From: Alphaproteobacteria bacterium
GTDB taxonomy: Bacteria > Pseudomonadota > Alphaproteobacteria > Rs-D84
DNA: 5,434 bases
NCBI GenBank assembly: GCA_016301865.1
Contig: JAEDOP010000060.1
Location: forward strand, 1 to 5,434
Reading direction: 5' to 3'
How positions within the stretch are numbered: the first letter of the stretch is position 1; each line of letters opens with the position of its first letter. Positions 5,079 through 5,434 of this stretch are shown here, piece by piece. Below the pieces are notes generated by a model. The model was not told the DNA's origin. It saw only the letters and a program-made list of their open reading frames with translations, and searched no databases. The position numbers and the translations under genes are program-made.

Positions 5079-5434
5079 CGGCGGTAAAGACTTTCTGCAC
5101 ATCATCATTCGCATCCAGCGCATCCACCAACTTTTCCAACTTGGCATACGCTTCGTCGTCCAAATCCATTGGCATATTTGGCAACCATGTCAATCCTGCC
5201 TGTTCTGGTTCACCCAACACATCGGCCAGATATTTTTGTGCGTTAACAAAGTCTTCTGGTTTTGTTGTGATGATAAAGCCTTCCTCGGACGTTTCCAGGT
5301 TGTCAGCATTGGCCTCCATAATAATTTCCATCATTTCATCTTCGGTTTTGCCGATTGACGCTGGGTACATAATCTGGCCTGCGCGTGTGAACATGAACAC
5401 AACGCTGCCCTCTTCGCCCATGTTCCCGCCGTTC
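5071..5434 (-). CDS. yebC: YebC/PmpR-family protein, partial (C-terminal half)
   Basis: The gene runs off the right edge. The frame stays open through the last bases, where N-G-G-N precedes the first visible Met, so that Met is internal (family pattern GGN(L/M)GxxGSV). About 120 codons are seen of the roughly 240-250 usual for the family, covering domains 2 and 3. Recognisable parts are NGGNMGEEGSVVFMF, the GFIITTKPEDF segment, and the C-terminal LVDALDANDDVQKVF. YebC proteins were long described as transcriptional regulators; members including mitochondrial TACO1 are now linked to translation of proline-rich stretches on the ribosome. The short C-terminus (VFTAAE) ends inside an inverted repeat that holds the terminator. 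The promoter and start are outside the window. Confidence 0.93.
   Translation of the reverse strand, partial: NGGNMGEEGSVVFMFTRAGQIMYPASIGKTEDEMMEIIMEANADNLETSEEGFIITTKPEDFVNAQKYLADVLGEPEQAGLTWLPNMPMDLDDEAYAKLEKLVDALDANDDVQKVFTAAE

Overview
The window suggests an uncultured, host- or gut-associated type of alphaproteobacterium. A SPOR-domain division-type protein lies directly upstream of tatA, with a serine-tRNA ligase gene beside them. This is the core of a neighbourhood known from many alphaproteobacteria (argS - SPOR/ftsN - nagZ - scpA/B - tatABC - serS), here reduced and rearranged. Coding regions have moderate GC, while the gaps are strongly AT-rich. No mobile gene, tRNA, rRNA or CRISPR array is visible. 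The lineage call is an inference from synteny and protein style, not from a search.

Layout, left to right. 1-202 is a leader holding a small GC palindrome and a candidate promoter for serS (203-1480, + strand). A perfect bidirectional hairpin terminator (1484-1517) separates serS from the convergent pair SPOR protein -> tatA (2548-1751, then 1737-1516, - strand), which has its own strong extended -10 promoter. Further right, also on the - strand, thrS (4635-2902) is followed after 83 bp by a 47-residue lipoprotein gene (2818-2675). A 435-bp gap (4636-5070) holds the thrS promoter region, two copies of a 56-bp direct repeat and a 43-bp-arm inverted repeat. This inverted repeat contains the terminator of a YebC-family gene, whose 3' half runs off the right edge.

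Functionally the window is translation (SerRS, ThrRS, YebC) plus cell envelope (SPOR protein, TatA, small lipoprotein). I do not see a new multi-gene system. The points worth following are: a ThrRS lacking its TGS domain; a SerRS whose signature residues look unlike the usual proteobacterial type; an identical 12-base palindrome about 90-105 nt upstream of both synthetase start codons, in the same orientation relative to each gene; the repeat/palindrome cluster at the end of yebC; a tatA without tatB/tatC beside it and with a very basic tail; and a minimal lipoprotein with a BamF-like PPxF motif.
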